Below are positions 1 to 8,116 of a stretch of DNA of 64,000 nt, one piece after another. Source of the DNA: an uncultured Cedecea sp. (lineage in GTDB: Bacteria > Pseudomonadota > Gammaproteobacteria > Enterobacterales > Enterobacteriaceae); assembly GCF_947498825.1 (NCBI RefSeq), contig NZ_CANMLV010000002.1, positions 186,001-250,000 of the forward strand, written 5' to 3'. The notes beneath the pieces were generated by a model, which was not told the DNA's origin, did not search any database, and was given only the letters and a program-made list of their open reading frames with translations. Position numbers and translations under genes: made by a program. Every line of letters starts with the position of its first letter. The first letter of the stretch is position 1.

Positions 1-2
1 AG

Positions 3-413
3 TTTCTATTTCTACGACCCTTGTACATCTATCCAACAAGTTTCCATACCTTCGACAACGAAACCGAGGTTCAGAAGGCTCTGAGTAACACACAGATTGA
101 ATACAAGGGAAGGCTCGTAGAGTACTCCTTCGTAGACTCGCAAGATTGCATAGAGATTCAATTGTCGGATGGCATCTGTGGCTTGCTGGGTAGTCACTTC
201 AACTTCTTGGAGGAACATTCTGTTGAGGAACTGACTGAGATTAAGCAAAATCTTAACCCAGGCCAACGTCAGACTCTCACATTGCTCAGCAAACTCATAG
301 CCATCTCTGATACTCAAAGCAATGGGTTCATGCTCCGAATTTCACCAATGGACAGTGACTACAAGAATGACTACTTCTTGCATGACCGTCGTTTGCCCAA
401 TCATCTAACTTGA
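3..413 (+). CDS. Hypothetical protein, 5' end outside the window
   Basis: The frame is open from the left edge to a TGA at 413. A TTG at 21 could be the start, but the frame continues upstream of it, so the gene is probably cut by the window. The product is mildly acidic, soluble in character and has no recognised motif. It ends about 435 bases before the HEPN/Toprim operon on the same strand, so it may belong to the same cargo block. An antisense frame at 12-317 is open too but has poorer composition. I do not recognise the family. Confidence 0.45.
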   Translation, partial: FLFLRPLYIYPTSFHTFDNETEVQKALSNTQIEYKGRLVEYSFVDSQDCIEIQLSDGICGLLGSHFNFLEEHSVEELTEIKQNLNPGQRQTLTLLSKLIAISDTQSNGFMLRISPMDSDYKNDYFLHDRRLPNHLT

Positions 414-525
414 CATTGCCATGACAGTCAGGGCTTTAGGCGTGCCTGGCCACCGTTCAACTTCGACGTTGATTTGCACACCTTCTCCGTGCGCGATTGT
501 CCGCAATGGGTCGAAAGTCGCCTAT

Positions 526-580
526 GGGTCGAGTTCGGCCTCTTCGGCTTTGGCTACAATCGGCCCAAATGCGGACTTTC
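526..580 (+). repeat. Diverged intergenic repeat, left copy
   Basis: A ~55 bp stretch centred on the core GGCTTTGGCTACAATCGGCC-like sequence recurs at 2808-2862 with a few substitutions and a one-base indel. It lies in the 435-base gap 414-848, which holds no convincing gene. The ORF at 421-774 in this gap is Ser/Pro/Arg-rich and looks spurious. A shorter TCGATAGTCTGC word at about 719-730 is also matched near 2745-2756 in the other flank. Confidence 0.6.
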
Positions 581-848
581 GCTGTGAACACGTGAGTGTC
601 CATTACAGACTCTGTTCAGGCGGCCTTCGAGTTACTTCATTCGCTGCCCAGCATCCAACATTAAGGTCTGATCTGTCGCCACAAAAAGGTCCGTGGCCAA
701 CTATCGACAAGCCGCAGTCTTCGATAGTCTGCACGTTGAGGTCGTTGCTAGCCCAAATGGGACCGATCGACTGACTGCCACATGGCACCTGCACCGTATA
801 CGGATTGACAAGCAATAAGGCCGACACCAACCGAGTTTCAAGTACCTA

Positions 849-2198
849 ATGAGCACACCGATAACACTGACCGTAGGCGACATCACGCTCACATACAACA
901 CTGGACACATGGGCATTGACCACGGCATGCTTTTCCAGGAGCGAGATCGTCTACGCCGCAAGAGCTCTTCTATCGACTACGGTCACTTCGAGGAGTATCC
1001 AGAAGAAGATGTGGCGCAAAGCGAGATATGCTTTTGCCGCGTACTCGGCTCGATGATTCCACGGCTCGAACTGCTCGGGTACACATTGAGTGCGGTCAAG
1101 GCCGACTACGAGAGGCAATCTGCGCTTGACAGCGACCGATATGCTGAAGAGCCTACCCGGCACGCCCGTCTGACTTTCGAGCAGTTCGTAGCCTTCATCC
1201 GTGCGCATCCCGTGCGCGACCTCAAGGATGAGTACAACGATGGCTATGAGGTCGAGTTCACCGAGGGGCGAGGTCGATTCTCCGGCGAGCCGGCAGTCAC
1301 TTTGCTGCCCGAAGGTGATCCTTTTCGCGATATGGGCGGGTATTCCGAACGCAGTCACTTCGGCAACCTAATCGACTTTCTGGCCCCCTACTCGATCCTC
1401 CGGATACTTGCCGAGAATCCGGCCAATTTGGACCTCGAAGTCGTTTGGGACTACGGCAACTTCGTCCATGCTGGGTGGGCTGAAAACGAGGACTTCGTCG
1501 CGGGCGCTCGTCGCACGCAGACCTACCTAATCGCAACCGAGGGCACATCCGACACCCATATTCTAAAGCGCAGCTTCGCGCTTCTTCGGCCAGATATCGA
1601 GGACTTCTTTCGGTTCATCGACGTCGAAGACAGGCACCCGTTCTCCGGCACGGGCAATTTGTCCAAGTTTGCCGAGGGGTTGATCAAGATCGACGTCCAC
1701 AACCACGTCGTTTTTGTCTTCGACAACGATGCTGAAGGAGTCGACACATTTCGCAGCCTGCAGCGATTCACCTTTCCAGTGAACATGCGAGCAATGGTGC
1801 TGCCAGATCTAGAGGAACTGCGCAGTTTTCCAGCACGAGGGCCGGGTGGCGTCGCATGTTCCAACATCAACGGTTCTGCTGCGGCCATCGAGTGCTATCT
1901 AGACTTGCGCTTAAAGGATCGTCCGCCGCCGCAGGTGACCTGGACCAACTACAAGGAGTCGATGGGCATCTATCAGGGCGCGCTCGATTTTAAGGAGAGC
2001 TACGCCAAAGCGTTCTATAACACCAGCCCTGAGGCTATCGCGTCGGGAGCGTATGATGCTAGAAAACTAAATGTTGTTCTGGCCGCGCTGTTCACGCAGT
2101 GCAGCGAAATGGCGGCGCAAATGCATCACCACGCTCGGGTTAGCTTTCTGGACAACCTACAATTCACAGAATCCCCCTCAATGATAGCCACTAAATGA
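849..2198 (+). CDS. HEPN/Toprim-associated protein (Toprim nuclease-like)
   Basis: A 449-aa protein. The N-terminal ~200 residues resemble the HEPN/Toprim N-terminal domain (LTVGDITL..., GMLFQERDRL). A Toprim fold follows: the conserved Glu is in ATEGTSD (E231) and the metal-binding acidic triad is DNDAEG (D292, D294, E296). Toprim domains cut or ligate nucleic acid using bound Mg2+. No ABC-ATPase domain is present, so this is not an OLD nuclease. Its TGA overlaps the ATG of the HEPN gene (ATGA, 2195-2198), implying translational coupling. The Shine-Dalgarno is weak. The architecture was described from comparative genomics as a conflict or toxin-type system; its activity here is inferred. Confidence 0.82.
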   Translation: MSTPITLTVGDITLTYNTGHMGIDHGMLFQERDRLRRKSSSIDYGHFEEYPEEDVAQSEICFCRVLGSMIPRLELLGYTLSAVKADYERQSALDSDRYAEEPTRHARLTFEQFVAFIRAHPVRDLKDEYNDGYEVEFTEGRGRFSGEPAVTLLPEGDPFRDMGGYSERSHFGNLIDFLAPYSILRILAENPANLDLEVVWDYGNFVHAGWAENEDFVAGARRTQTYLIATEGTSDTHILKRSFALLRPDIEDFFRFIDVEDRHPFSGTGNLSKFAEGLIKIDVHNHVVFVFDNDAEGVDTFRSLQRFTFPVNMRAMVLPDLEELRSFPARGPGGVACSNINGSAAAIECYLDLRLKDRPPPQVTWTNYKESMGIYQGALDFKESYAKAFYNTSPEAIASGAYDARKLNVVLAALFTQCSEMAAQMHHHARVSFLDNLQFTESPSMIATK

Positions 2199-2692
2199 AT
2201 GCAGAAGACAATATCAAAGCAATTCGCGGTCTCACTCGCATAGCGCTGCCAAGCGACGATGGTTATCTCTTTCGACTGGGAGTCGCGCTTTATTCCTTCG
2301 CCTCGCTCAGCAGCTTCGTGGCAGAAATCATCAGCCATCTAGATCCCACAGTCAATAGAACCGAGCTACAGGCTAAGACGGGTGGTGAAATACTTAACGC
2401 GTTCCGCAAATCGGTAAAGACCATCAAGGCCGACACCCCCTCCGTCGGCCCGATCGGCCAAGCTGCAGCAGATTTGTTCGAAGAGCTGAATTCGAAACGT
2501 TCCGACATTGTCCATGCCTACCCAATCACAAACACCGTCAAGGCCCAGATCCTTCATCGTCGATTAGACGTAAAGGACAAATATTTTGAGGTCACCAACG
2601 AATTCTTGGACAGCTTCATTTCGCGGCTTCACGACGTAAGCGACAAGCTTTACGACATTCGAAAAATCGTACGTCCCGATCTGGGTGACTGA
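2195..2692 (+). CDS. HEPN domain protein (putative RNase partner of the Toprim protein)
   Basis: A 165-aa, largely helical protein with the HEPN catalytic signature R-x4-H at KRSDIVH (R102, H107), the metal-independent RNase motif of many toxin and abortive-infection proteins. It begins inside the stop of the upstream Toprim gene (ATGA overlap), so the two are almost certainly co-translated. A Toprim nuclease-like protein coupled to a HEPN RNase suggests a two-component defence or toxin system. Alternatively the HEPN protein may be regulatory. Substrate and trigger are unknown. Confidence 0.8.
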   Translation: MNAEDNIKAIRGLTRIALPSDDGYLFRLGVALYSFASLSSFVAEIISHLDPTVNRTELQAKTGGEILNAFRKSVKTIKADTPSVGPIGQAAADLFEELNSKRSDIVHAYPITNTVKAQILHRRLDVKDKYFEVTNEFLDSFISRLHDVSDKLYDIRKIVRPDLGD

Positions 2693-2807
2693 GAGACAAC
2701 CGATCACCGACTGGCCATCGCTTCAAAACTAGCTGCCTGATGATCGATAGTCTGCGACTGTAAACATGGCGCGCAGTTCGTTGTCACTCTGTGCTATCAA
2801 CCGCTTT

Positions 2808-2862
2808 GAGTCGGGTTCGGCCCTTCTGGCTTTGGCTACAATCGGCCAAGAGCGGGATTTCT
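2808..2862 (+). repeat. Diverged intergenic repeat, right copy
   Basis: Partner of the repeat at 526-580. Both copies read the same way and sit in the non-coding flanks of the HEPN/Toprim operon, here in the 306-base gap 2693-2998. No other gene is seen in this gap. An ORF starting at 2766 simply reads through the repeat. Confidence 0.6.
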
Positions 2863-2998
2863 CCAACGTCTGCTTTTCGGTGCCCCAGGGACTGCGGACA
2901 GCCCAAGACTACGACTTAATTTCTGAGTGTGAGTCCAGCCATAAACAAAGACGACTGAAGCCTTGTGCTCCTACACTGTCCGTTCACATGGAGAAAAG

Positions 2999-4291
2999 AT
3001 GATTTGCTCAAGGTGCGTGAAGCCAGAACAACTGAAAAGATTGATTGATAGCGAAAAGCTGCTGAACTATTGCCAGTATTGCAAGAAGGAAGGCAATACG
3101 ATCAAAGTGGAGGCGCTGTTTGATCACATCCTTGAGTTGGTCGACAAAAATGTTGCCACTGAAGAGGATTTAACATATTACGAGTTGGGTCTGATCTACG
3201 ACTGTGGGGCGGATCTTGTTGCGGTTGCAGGCATTGACATCGTATTGTCCGAGTGGTTTGATCTTGCTAACGAGCCATACTTCGATGATCTCATGGCCCA
3301 TGTTTCTGAATCTTATCTGAAGAACGAACAAGGCCAGGAGCGTCACTTTTTCTCTGACGATAGCGACCTTGAGCAGAATATCTACGAAGAAAAGTGGCAC
3401 CAGTTCACTGATGCCATTCGACACACTCATCGCTTCTTCAATCCGAGTGCGAAAGGCTTCCTAGATGCTGTGTTCAGTATGCTATCAGTTGACAGCGGCG
3501 AATTGAAGCCTGAAGTGGTTCGCACCATCACTAAGAGCCAAGAGTTGTACCGGGCAAGGACAGTGGCTGACTATCAGGCTGCGAAAAAGATTGAAGACAG
3601 CCCACACACCGAGCTCGGCCTTGCACCGAAGGACAAGTCTAGTAGCCAGCGCATGACCCCGCACGGCATTTCTGCGCTCTACTGCGCGTTGGAGAGGGAG
3701 ACGTGCTTGAGTGAGATTCGCTCCATCACGGGGGACTACGTAGTTAGTGGTGCCATCACACCGACCGATCAGATAAAGCTCTTGGACTTAACCAAACTGG
3801 AGCTGATCGAGCCGCCGAAGCTCACCCTATTTGACGATAGCTTCCGCGACAGTCTGCACCTGAAAACTTTCCTCAAGTCGCTGGTGAAGAAGATTTCCAA
3901 GCCTAAGGGGCGTAACGACGAGTTGAGCTACTTATCAACACAGGTTGTCTTTGAGTACCTTCGGATGCAGTTTGGTAGACAGGTAGATGGCCTAGCCTTT
4001 CCTTCGGTACAGACTGGGGAAGCCGGAACAAACGTAGTTCTTTTCCCTGAAGCCTGCGGCATCAGCTCGAAGAAGTTCCTTCCTCCTGATGAGTATGAGC
4101 AAGCTATGGGGCCTGACACTTTCGCCCCCCCTGATCCGTTCAAAGAAGTTGAGAAATTAGCATTCATTGCAAGCTCTCTCCGCTTTCATAGGGTCAAGGC
4201 CATTGAAACAAAAGCTGATGAGTACAACCACATCGGTGACCTGTTCATGAGTGATCTGGTTCGTAAGCAACTAGGGCTACCTTTCGGATGA
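2999..4291 (+). CDS. RES domain protein with zinc-finger and HEPN/RES N-terminal domain
   Basis: I place the start at ATG 2999 because GGAG lies 5 bases upstream at 2990-2993; a longer frame from 2963 lacks this. The 430-aa product has C3-x2-C6 and C25-x2-C28 (zinc-ribbon-like) and then a helical HEPN/RES N-terminal region with the conserved WHQFTDAIRHTHRFF segment. The C-terminal RES domain begins at LYRARTV (R185), with GISALYCALERETCLSEIR around 223-241 and a TQVVFEYLR...GLAFPS block. RES toxins degrade NAD+ by phosphorolysis and are usually paired with an Xre-type antitoxin. None is adjacent here, so the HEPN-like half may control activity. Confidence 0.82.
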   Translation: MICSRCVKPEQLKRLIDSEKLLNYCQYCKKEGNTIKVEALFDHILELVDKNVATEEDLTYYELGLIYDCGADLVAVAGIDIVLSEWFDLANEPYFDDLMAHVSESYLKNEQGQERHFFSDDSDLEQNIYEEKWHQFTDAIRHTHRFFNPSAKGFLDAVFSMLSVDSGELKPEVVRTITKSQELYRARTVADYQAAKKIEDSPHTELGLAPKDKSSSQRMTPHGISALYCALERETCLSEIRSITGDYVVSGAITPTDQIKLLDLTKLELIEPPKLTLFDDSFRDSLHLKTFLKSLVKKISKPKGRNDELSYLSTQVVFEYLRMQFGRQVDGLAFPSVQTGEAGTNVVLFPEACGISSKKFLPPDEYEQAMGPDTFAPPDPFKEVEKLAFIASSLRFHRVKAIETKADEYNHIGDLFMSDLVRKQLGLPFG

Positions 4292-4618
4292 ACCAGATCT
4301 ATATCCTCAATACCCAAACCAAGGCTACTTACTTTTTGGTCCGACCTCAAAAATCGCAGACTACACTTCCGCGGCTATCTAAGCACAAATACTACGGCCG
4401 TTTTCTAGCGTCCTATTTGCATCCTGGGAAGGCTGGACCGGGTCGCATGGCGCCATTGGTGATGGACTTCCTCCAGTCCTTGAGTTGCCCGTCGAATATC
4501 AGAAAAGGGTCCGTGTCAAACTGTCTACCGAAGTTGACGCTGGAGGTTGTTACACATACCTTCTCCCTCTGTCACGAACATGACTCAATCTTACACATCT
4601 CACCAAGCTCAGCAACAT
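4288..4618 (+). other. Junction region with a coupled but doubtful ORF
   Basis: An ATG at 4288 overlaps the RES stop (ATGA) and opens a frame to 4869. Its second half lies antisense to the convincing minus-strand genes that follow, and its composition degrades into Pro/Ser/Arg-rich sequence. At most the first ~100 codons could be the remnant of a coupled third gene cut by the junction between the plus-strand toxin block and the minus-strand maintenance block. I see no known family. Confidence 0.25.
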
Positions 4619-4816
4619 CTACAATAATAATCGTGCTACCTGCTCCGCCGTCACCCCATCGCCCCAGGCCGACGCCAACACGTCGCGCCCTTGCATTTCC
4701 TGAGCCTCGATCATGGCCTGAGCATCTGAACGCGTCATTTCGCCCAGGCCGCATAGCGTGTCATATACGGAATTTTCCCATTCGATCCACGTTTCGGTCC
4801 GTTGTCCAGCTTGCAT
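4619..4816 (-). CDS. Small conserved-looking element protein, 65 aa
   Basis: The start is ATG at 4816, preceded by GGGAGAAAG at good spacing; the frame extends further upstream but without signals. The product (MQAGQRTETWIEWENSVYDT...) is acidic, Trp-rich at its N-terminus and ends EQVARLLL. It lies 49 bases downstream of ssb on the same strand, so it probably belongs to the ssb transcript. The family is not recognised. Small acidic proteins of this type are common beside ssb and radC in integrative elements. Confidence 0.6.
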   Translation of the reverse strand: MQAGQRTETWIEWENSVYDTLCGLGEMTRSDAQAMIEAQEMQGRDVLASAWGDGVTAEQVARLLL

Positions 4817-4865
4817 TTCTTTCTCCCAAGATATTTTCCGCCCCGGCGAACCGGGGCATGAGTGA

Positions 4866-5348
4866 TTAAATGCAAGCCCAGGCACACCCGGCACCCGCTC
4901 GATTGAACGGAATATCATCAGCCATCACTGCACCGCCTGCGGTGGGCGCCGGGGCTGCTACTGCGGCCTTATGCTGCTTGGCCTTGGCCTGAGACGATTC
5001 GCTTTCTGTGCTGCGACCTCCAAGCATCTGCATCTGCTCAGCCACGATTTCGGTGCTGTAGCGGTCGGTCCCGGTTTCCTTATCCTGCCATTTTCGGGTT
5101 TTTAGTCGCCCCTCGACGTAGATCGCAGTGCCCTGGCGTAAGTACTCGCCTGCAATCTCTGCCAGGCGGTTATAGAGCACGACCCGGTGCCATTCGGCTT
5201 CTTCGCGCTTTTCGCCTGTTGCCTTGTCTTTCCAGCTTGTGGATGTCGCGACGGAAATAGTGCAGATTGCCGCGCCATCGGCGCTATAGCGTATTTCGGG
5301 ATCTCGGCCTAGATTGCCGACAATGATGACTTTATTTACTGATGCCAT
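4866..5348 (-). CDS. ssb: Single-stranded DNA-binding protein of the element
   Basis: A 160-aa SSB with an N-terminal OB fold ([49 protein letters not shown]) covering about residues 1-110, then an Ala/Gln-rich linker. The acidic interaction motif DDIPF is at residues 144-148 but is followed by 12 more residues ([12 protein letters not shown]), so it is not the free C-terminus that SSB partners normally recognise. It probably protects transferred or replicating single strands of the element. It is co-oriented with the DUF3560 gene upstream. A hairpin (CCAGGCC/GGCCTGG) lies in the 79-base gap between them. Confidence 0.95.
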   Translation of the reverse strand: MASVNKVIIVGNLGRDPEIRYSADGAAICTISVATSTSWKDKATGEKREEAEWHRVVLYNRLAEIAGEYLRQGTAIYVEGRLKTRKWQDKETGTDRYSTEIVAEQMQMLGGRSTESESSQAKAKQHKAAVAAPAPTAGGAVMADDIPFNRAGAGCAWACI

Positions 5349-5427
5349 TTTGCTTCTCCTGGTAGTGATTCGGCGGGATGCCGCCGACTGAGTTCCCCAG
5401 GCCAGTTACTGCGGCCTGGGCTTCGGT

Positions 5428-6228
5428 TTAGTTATCGGTCGATTCATCCAGAATCTGCATGACCGCTTTAGCCTGCCAAACGGCGGCGCTAGTCAACTGG
5501 CGTACCCAAGCGCCACGGGTCGGGCTCCAGCGAAACCCGTGGCGCTTAAGCGTGTCGCGGGTCGCTTTCCCGGGCTTTCCTTCGAAAATGAACATGGCGC
5601 GGTTTTCGTCCACGTCTTCGACATACACATACCCTGCACCCTGAACACTGACCGGCTCGCGCTCCTGGTTAGCCTGTAATTGCTTAATCCGCTGCTGGAT
5701 ACGACGAATGTTCGCGTTGTTGTTGGTCAAGGCATAAGATGGGAACCCAAGACGCCCGGCATAGTCGGGGGTGACTAGTTGCTGTGCACCATCACCAGAC
5801 AATCCAAGCTCAAGCAAAGCGCTACGCTGGCCCTCCGGGTTGTCCTTGTATTTACGGATCACCTGGTTAATTCTTTTCATACGATCCTGGTTCGCGGTTA
5901 GTTGCTCTACTTGGTGTGTAAGCTTTTCTATCGCGTCCGGGTCATCGCTCGATATGCCGCCCTCACCCACTGCCACCGCCTTCTGTGCATAGTTGTCGGC
6001 CTTTTTTTGCAGATCAAAGGCTTTGCCGAACGTGTTATGTATCCGCTGTCGGTAGTTGCGATCACGCCCTTCACTATGGTGGCCAATCAAAATCGGCTGA
6101 CCAAAGGGAATCGCCTCACCCATCCTGTGGGCCTGGTCGTATATTGTTTCGGCCTGCGCCTTGGCCTGTACCGCCCTGGCCTCCAGCTTGGCCTTGCGTT
6201 CCGCCTGCTTTTCTTCGTAGTGGTTCAT
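5428..6228 (-). CDS. DUF3560 domain protein
   Basis: A 266-aa protein. It opens with a Lys/Ala/Glu-rich helix (MNHYEEKQAERKAKLEARA) and the GQPILIGHHSEGRDRNYR segment typical of DUF3560. A predicted coiled coil around residues 100-135 follows. The C-terminal part carries the phrase GKATRDTLKRHGFRWSPTRGAWVR, which recurs in DUF3560 and related element proteins. It is usually found near ssb and radC on plasmids and ICEs; its molecular role is unknown. It is preceded by a long structured leader (6229-6590). Confidence 0.85.
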   Translation of the reverse strand: MNHYEEKQAERKAKLEARAVQAKAQAETIYDQAHRMGEAIPFGQPILIGHHSEGRDRNYRQRIHNTFGKAFDLQKKADNYAQKAVAVGEGGISSDDPDAIEKLTHQVEQLTANQDRMKRINQVIRKYKDNPEGQRSALLELGLSGDGAQQLVTPDYAGRLGFPSYALTNNNANIRRIQQRIKQLQANQEREPVSVQGAGYVYVEDVDENRAMFIFEGKPGKATRDTLKRHGFRWSPTRGAWVRQLTSAAVWQAKAVMQILDESTDN

Positions 6229-6590
6229 GTCGCTTTTCCTTCAAAAATGCGCGGTGGCGCGGTGGTGGTTGCTGACCGGGCCTGAAGATTTTTGAGCCCG
6301 TTTGTAGGTTTTCGTTGCCGGGTTGTGCGCTGGGCCTATCGCGCTTTGCCGCCAGTCCTGTGAGTTCCATCGCCCTTGCCGTGCTGGGTCATGCAGTGAC
6401 TAGCGGAAAGGGGAAGCTTTGTAAAAGTCGCATCGCGGCTTTTATGAACACCTCTTGAAGTGCCGGAACGGAGTGATACAGTCGGCGTTTTGGGGCGATG
6501 GAACCCTCGGGACCAGGCTTGCGGTGCCAAAGTGCACAACCCGGCAACAGCCCGCGCGGCGAGCGCCTTCATCACCAAAATGGTGATCTA
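6229..6590 (-). ncRNA. Structured 5' leader, radC RNA motif candidate (copy A, upstream of DUF3560 gene)
   Basis: The minus-strand leader opens with a stem, ATCACCA/TGGTGAT (6571-6577 with 6581-6587, 3-nt loop). Blocks shared with the leader at 7320-7690 follow in the same order: the GGCGCTCGCCGC-CGGG block (6551-6567), the block at 6477-6494, the block at 6361-6386 and the block at 6272-6314. Spacing of the first blocks is kept within about a base. The upper stem has changed on both sides between the two copies, as expected for a conserved RNA structure. Position upstream of element DNA-handling genes fits the published radC RNA motif. Confidence 0.65.
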
Positions 6591-6699
6591 ACTTAAATGG
6601 ATTACGGCCTTGTCATCGGCTTGTTCAGGCAAGCCGCCATTTGCCCGTCCTGGCACACCAGGGCGGGGCTTATGTTGAAAAGGAAGAAAGCGAATGACC

Positions 6700-6719
6700 A
6701 CTTGTGCGCTAGCACAAGT
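6700..6719. promoter_or_regulatory. Perfect inverted repeat upstream of copy A leader
   Basis: Arms ACTTGTGC and GCACAAGT of 8 bp surround a GCTA spacer. The site lies between the radC stop (6786) and the start of the DUF3560 leader, about 110 bases upstream of the leader stem. No T-run follows on either strand, so an operator is more likely than a terminator. The binding protein is unknown. Confidence 0.45.
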
Positions 6720-6785
6720 CCAATCTGCGGCCACGCGGTGCGGCGCATAGAAACCCAGGCGGGCCACAGCCCACCCAGATCCGTC

Positions 6786-7319
6786 TTACAGTTGGCCACT
6801 TTCGGCTAACGAGTTGGTGCCCTGCCCCGTCACAATGATGTGATCCAACAAGCGAACATCAATCAGCGCCAAGGCATGTTTTAGGTGTCGCGTCAAAGCC
6901 AGATCGGCTTCGCTAGCTTCCGGTACGCCGCTAGGATGATTGTGCGACATGATGATTGCAGCAGCATCCAGGCGTAGCGCGGTTTTAACGATTTCGCGCG
7001 GGTATACGCTGGCCTGCGTCAGCGTTCCATGGCTCATTTCCATGTAACGGATCACCTTAAACTGGCTGTTCAGATACAGCACAGCGGCGACTTCGTGCCC
7101 CATCCCCGACAGTTTCGACTGAAAATACCGTTTGACGGTGTCCGGGTTTCCCATTGCGGCCCGATCACTAATCAGGCTTTCGGCAGCGACCCGTGCGGCG
7201 GCCAGTACGTGCGAATCGGTCGCGGCATGATACCGGCCCGATGTGCTGCGCACGTAAAGCGTCTGCCCTGCGTTCATGTTGTCATAGCCCAAGGCTGCAT
7301 TGTGGTTAACGTGTTCCAT
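6786..7319 (-). CDS. radC: RadC-like JAB/MPN domain protein
   Basis: A 177-aa protein with the MPN/JAMM metalloprotease-like signature: E76, SHNHPSG (H126, H128, S130) and D139. It ends TGQGTNSLAESGQL, similar to the usual C-terminus of the family. Chromosomal RadC proteins are ~220 aa with an N-terminal helix-hairpin-helix; this one lacks that part, as element-borne versions commonly do. Its role is unclear despite the name (not required for DNA repair in E. coli). A second radC-type RNA leader precedes it, suggesting shared control with the DUF3560 gene. Confidence 0.92.
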   Translation of the reverse strand: MEHVNHNAALGYDNMNAGQTLYVRSTSGRYHAATDSHVLAAARVAAESLISDRAAMGNPDTVKRYFQSKLSGMGHEVAAVLYLNSQFKVIRYMEMSHGTLTQASVYPREIVKTALRLDAAAIIMSHNHPSGVPEASEADLALTRHLKHALALIDVRLLDHIIVTGQGTNSLAESGQL

Positions 7320-7690
7320 AGTCCTATCCCCTCAAAAGCCAGTTTGTTTTCCTGCTGACCGGAGTCGAAGATTCCGAGCCTGGTCGTAGGTTTTCGGCGT
7401 TCGCAGTAATACGGTTCCTGCGGGGTTGCCGCCGTTGCCGTGAGTTCGTCGCCTTGCCGTGCTGAACTGCTGGCCGGGGCTGATGAACAGGACCGTGGAA
7501 TATATGGAGGGGACCCGTCTGGCGGGGAGCAAGCCGTTTATGCCGCGAAAGCCAGGGCAGCAGACACGGATGGCGGTACAGTCGGCGTTTTGGGCGGCGC
7601 ACTCATGGCAATGGGAACGACGGCCCGATATGCACTGATTGCGAATGCTGGCCCGTGCGGCGAGCGCCCCTATCGCCCGATGGGCGATCT
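7320..7690 (-). ncRNA. Structured 5' leader, radC RNA motif candidate (copy B, upstream of radC)
   Basis: Same organisation as copy A. The opening stem is ATCGCCC/GGGCGAT (7672-7678 with 7682-7688, 3-nt loop). The four shared blocks are at 7652-7668, 7577-7594, 7441-7464 and 7354-7396, ending just before the radC start. Relative to copy A, at least two stem pairs changed compensatorily (A-T to G-C type). ORFs running through this region have no recognisable product. Confidence 0.7.
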
Positions 7691-7699
7691 GATTAAAAG

Positions 7700-8116
7700 T
7701 GGCTTTAATTGCTAGCGACAGCCAACACGCATTACAAGAGCTTGGTCTAACGCTTCTTTCACGACAACCTCCTCCAGGCCCGCACTTGAGCCGCTTGATG
7801 AAAGGGTTTTTGCTAAAGATGTTTAGGCGTCACAATCATTCGTGCGGTGCAGCCTCTCCCGAATTTGCTGCTGCATTAGCATATGGACGGTTGAAACTGA
7901 CACCTTTCGTAGCATTCAAACTGCGGTTGTTGCGCTGCTTAAGCGCCAAGGGATCGCTGCGAATACTGCGATTGCATTGACTGATTTCTGGCTGTCACAG
8001 GGAGATTCACCGCGCATGACAATTCTCAGTTGACCTTCAACAAACTCAACTACTCATGCTTACAGTGATGCAACAATGAAGTCGGTGAATCGCCTGCCCT
8101 GCTTTATTCCATCGCT
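7700..8116. other. Gap with possible gene remnant
   Basis: About 400 bases lie between the radC leader and the VOC gene. A plus-strand frame ending at 8033 encodes a plausible tail (QTAVVALLKRQGIAANTAIA...) without a good start, so it may be the end of a decayed gene. I see no promoter or repeat that stands out. This is the junction between the maintenance block and the detoxification block. Confidence 0.3.

Noticed and set aside
421-774. Plus-strand 117-aa ORF
   Set aside because: Composition is Ser/Arg/Pro-rich, there is no ribosome-binding site, and it reads through the intergenic repeat.
849-2198. OLD-family nuclease
   Set aside because: The Toprim motifs are present but there is no ABC ATPase domain in the protein or next to it.
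7440-7715. Plus-strand ORF antisense to the radC leader
   Set aside because: It lies inside the structured leader shared with the DUF3560 gene, and the corresponding frame is not conserved in the other copy.
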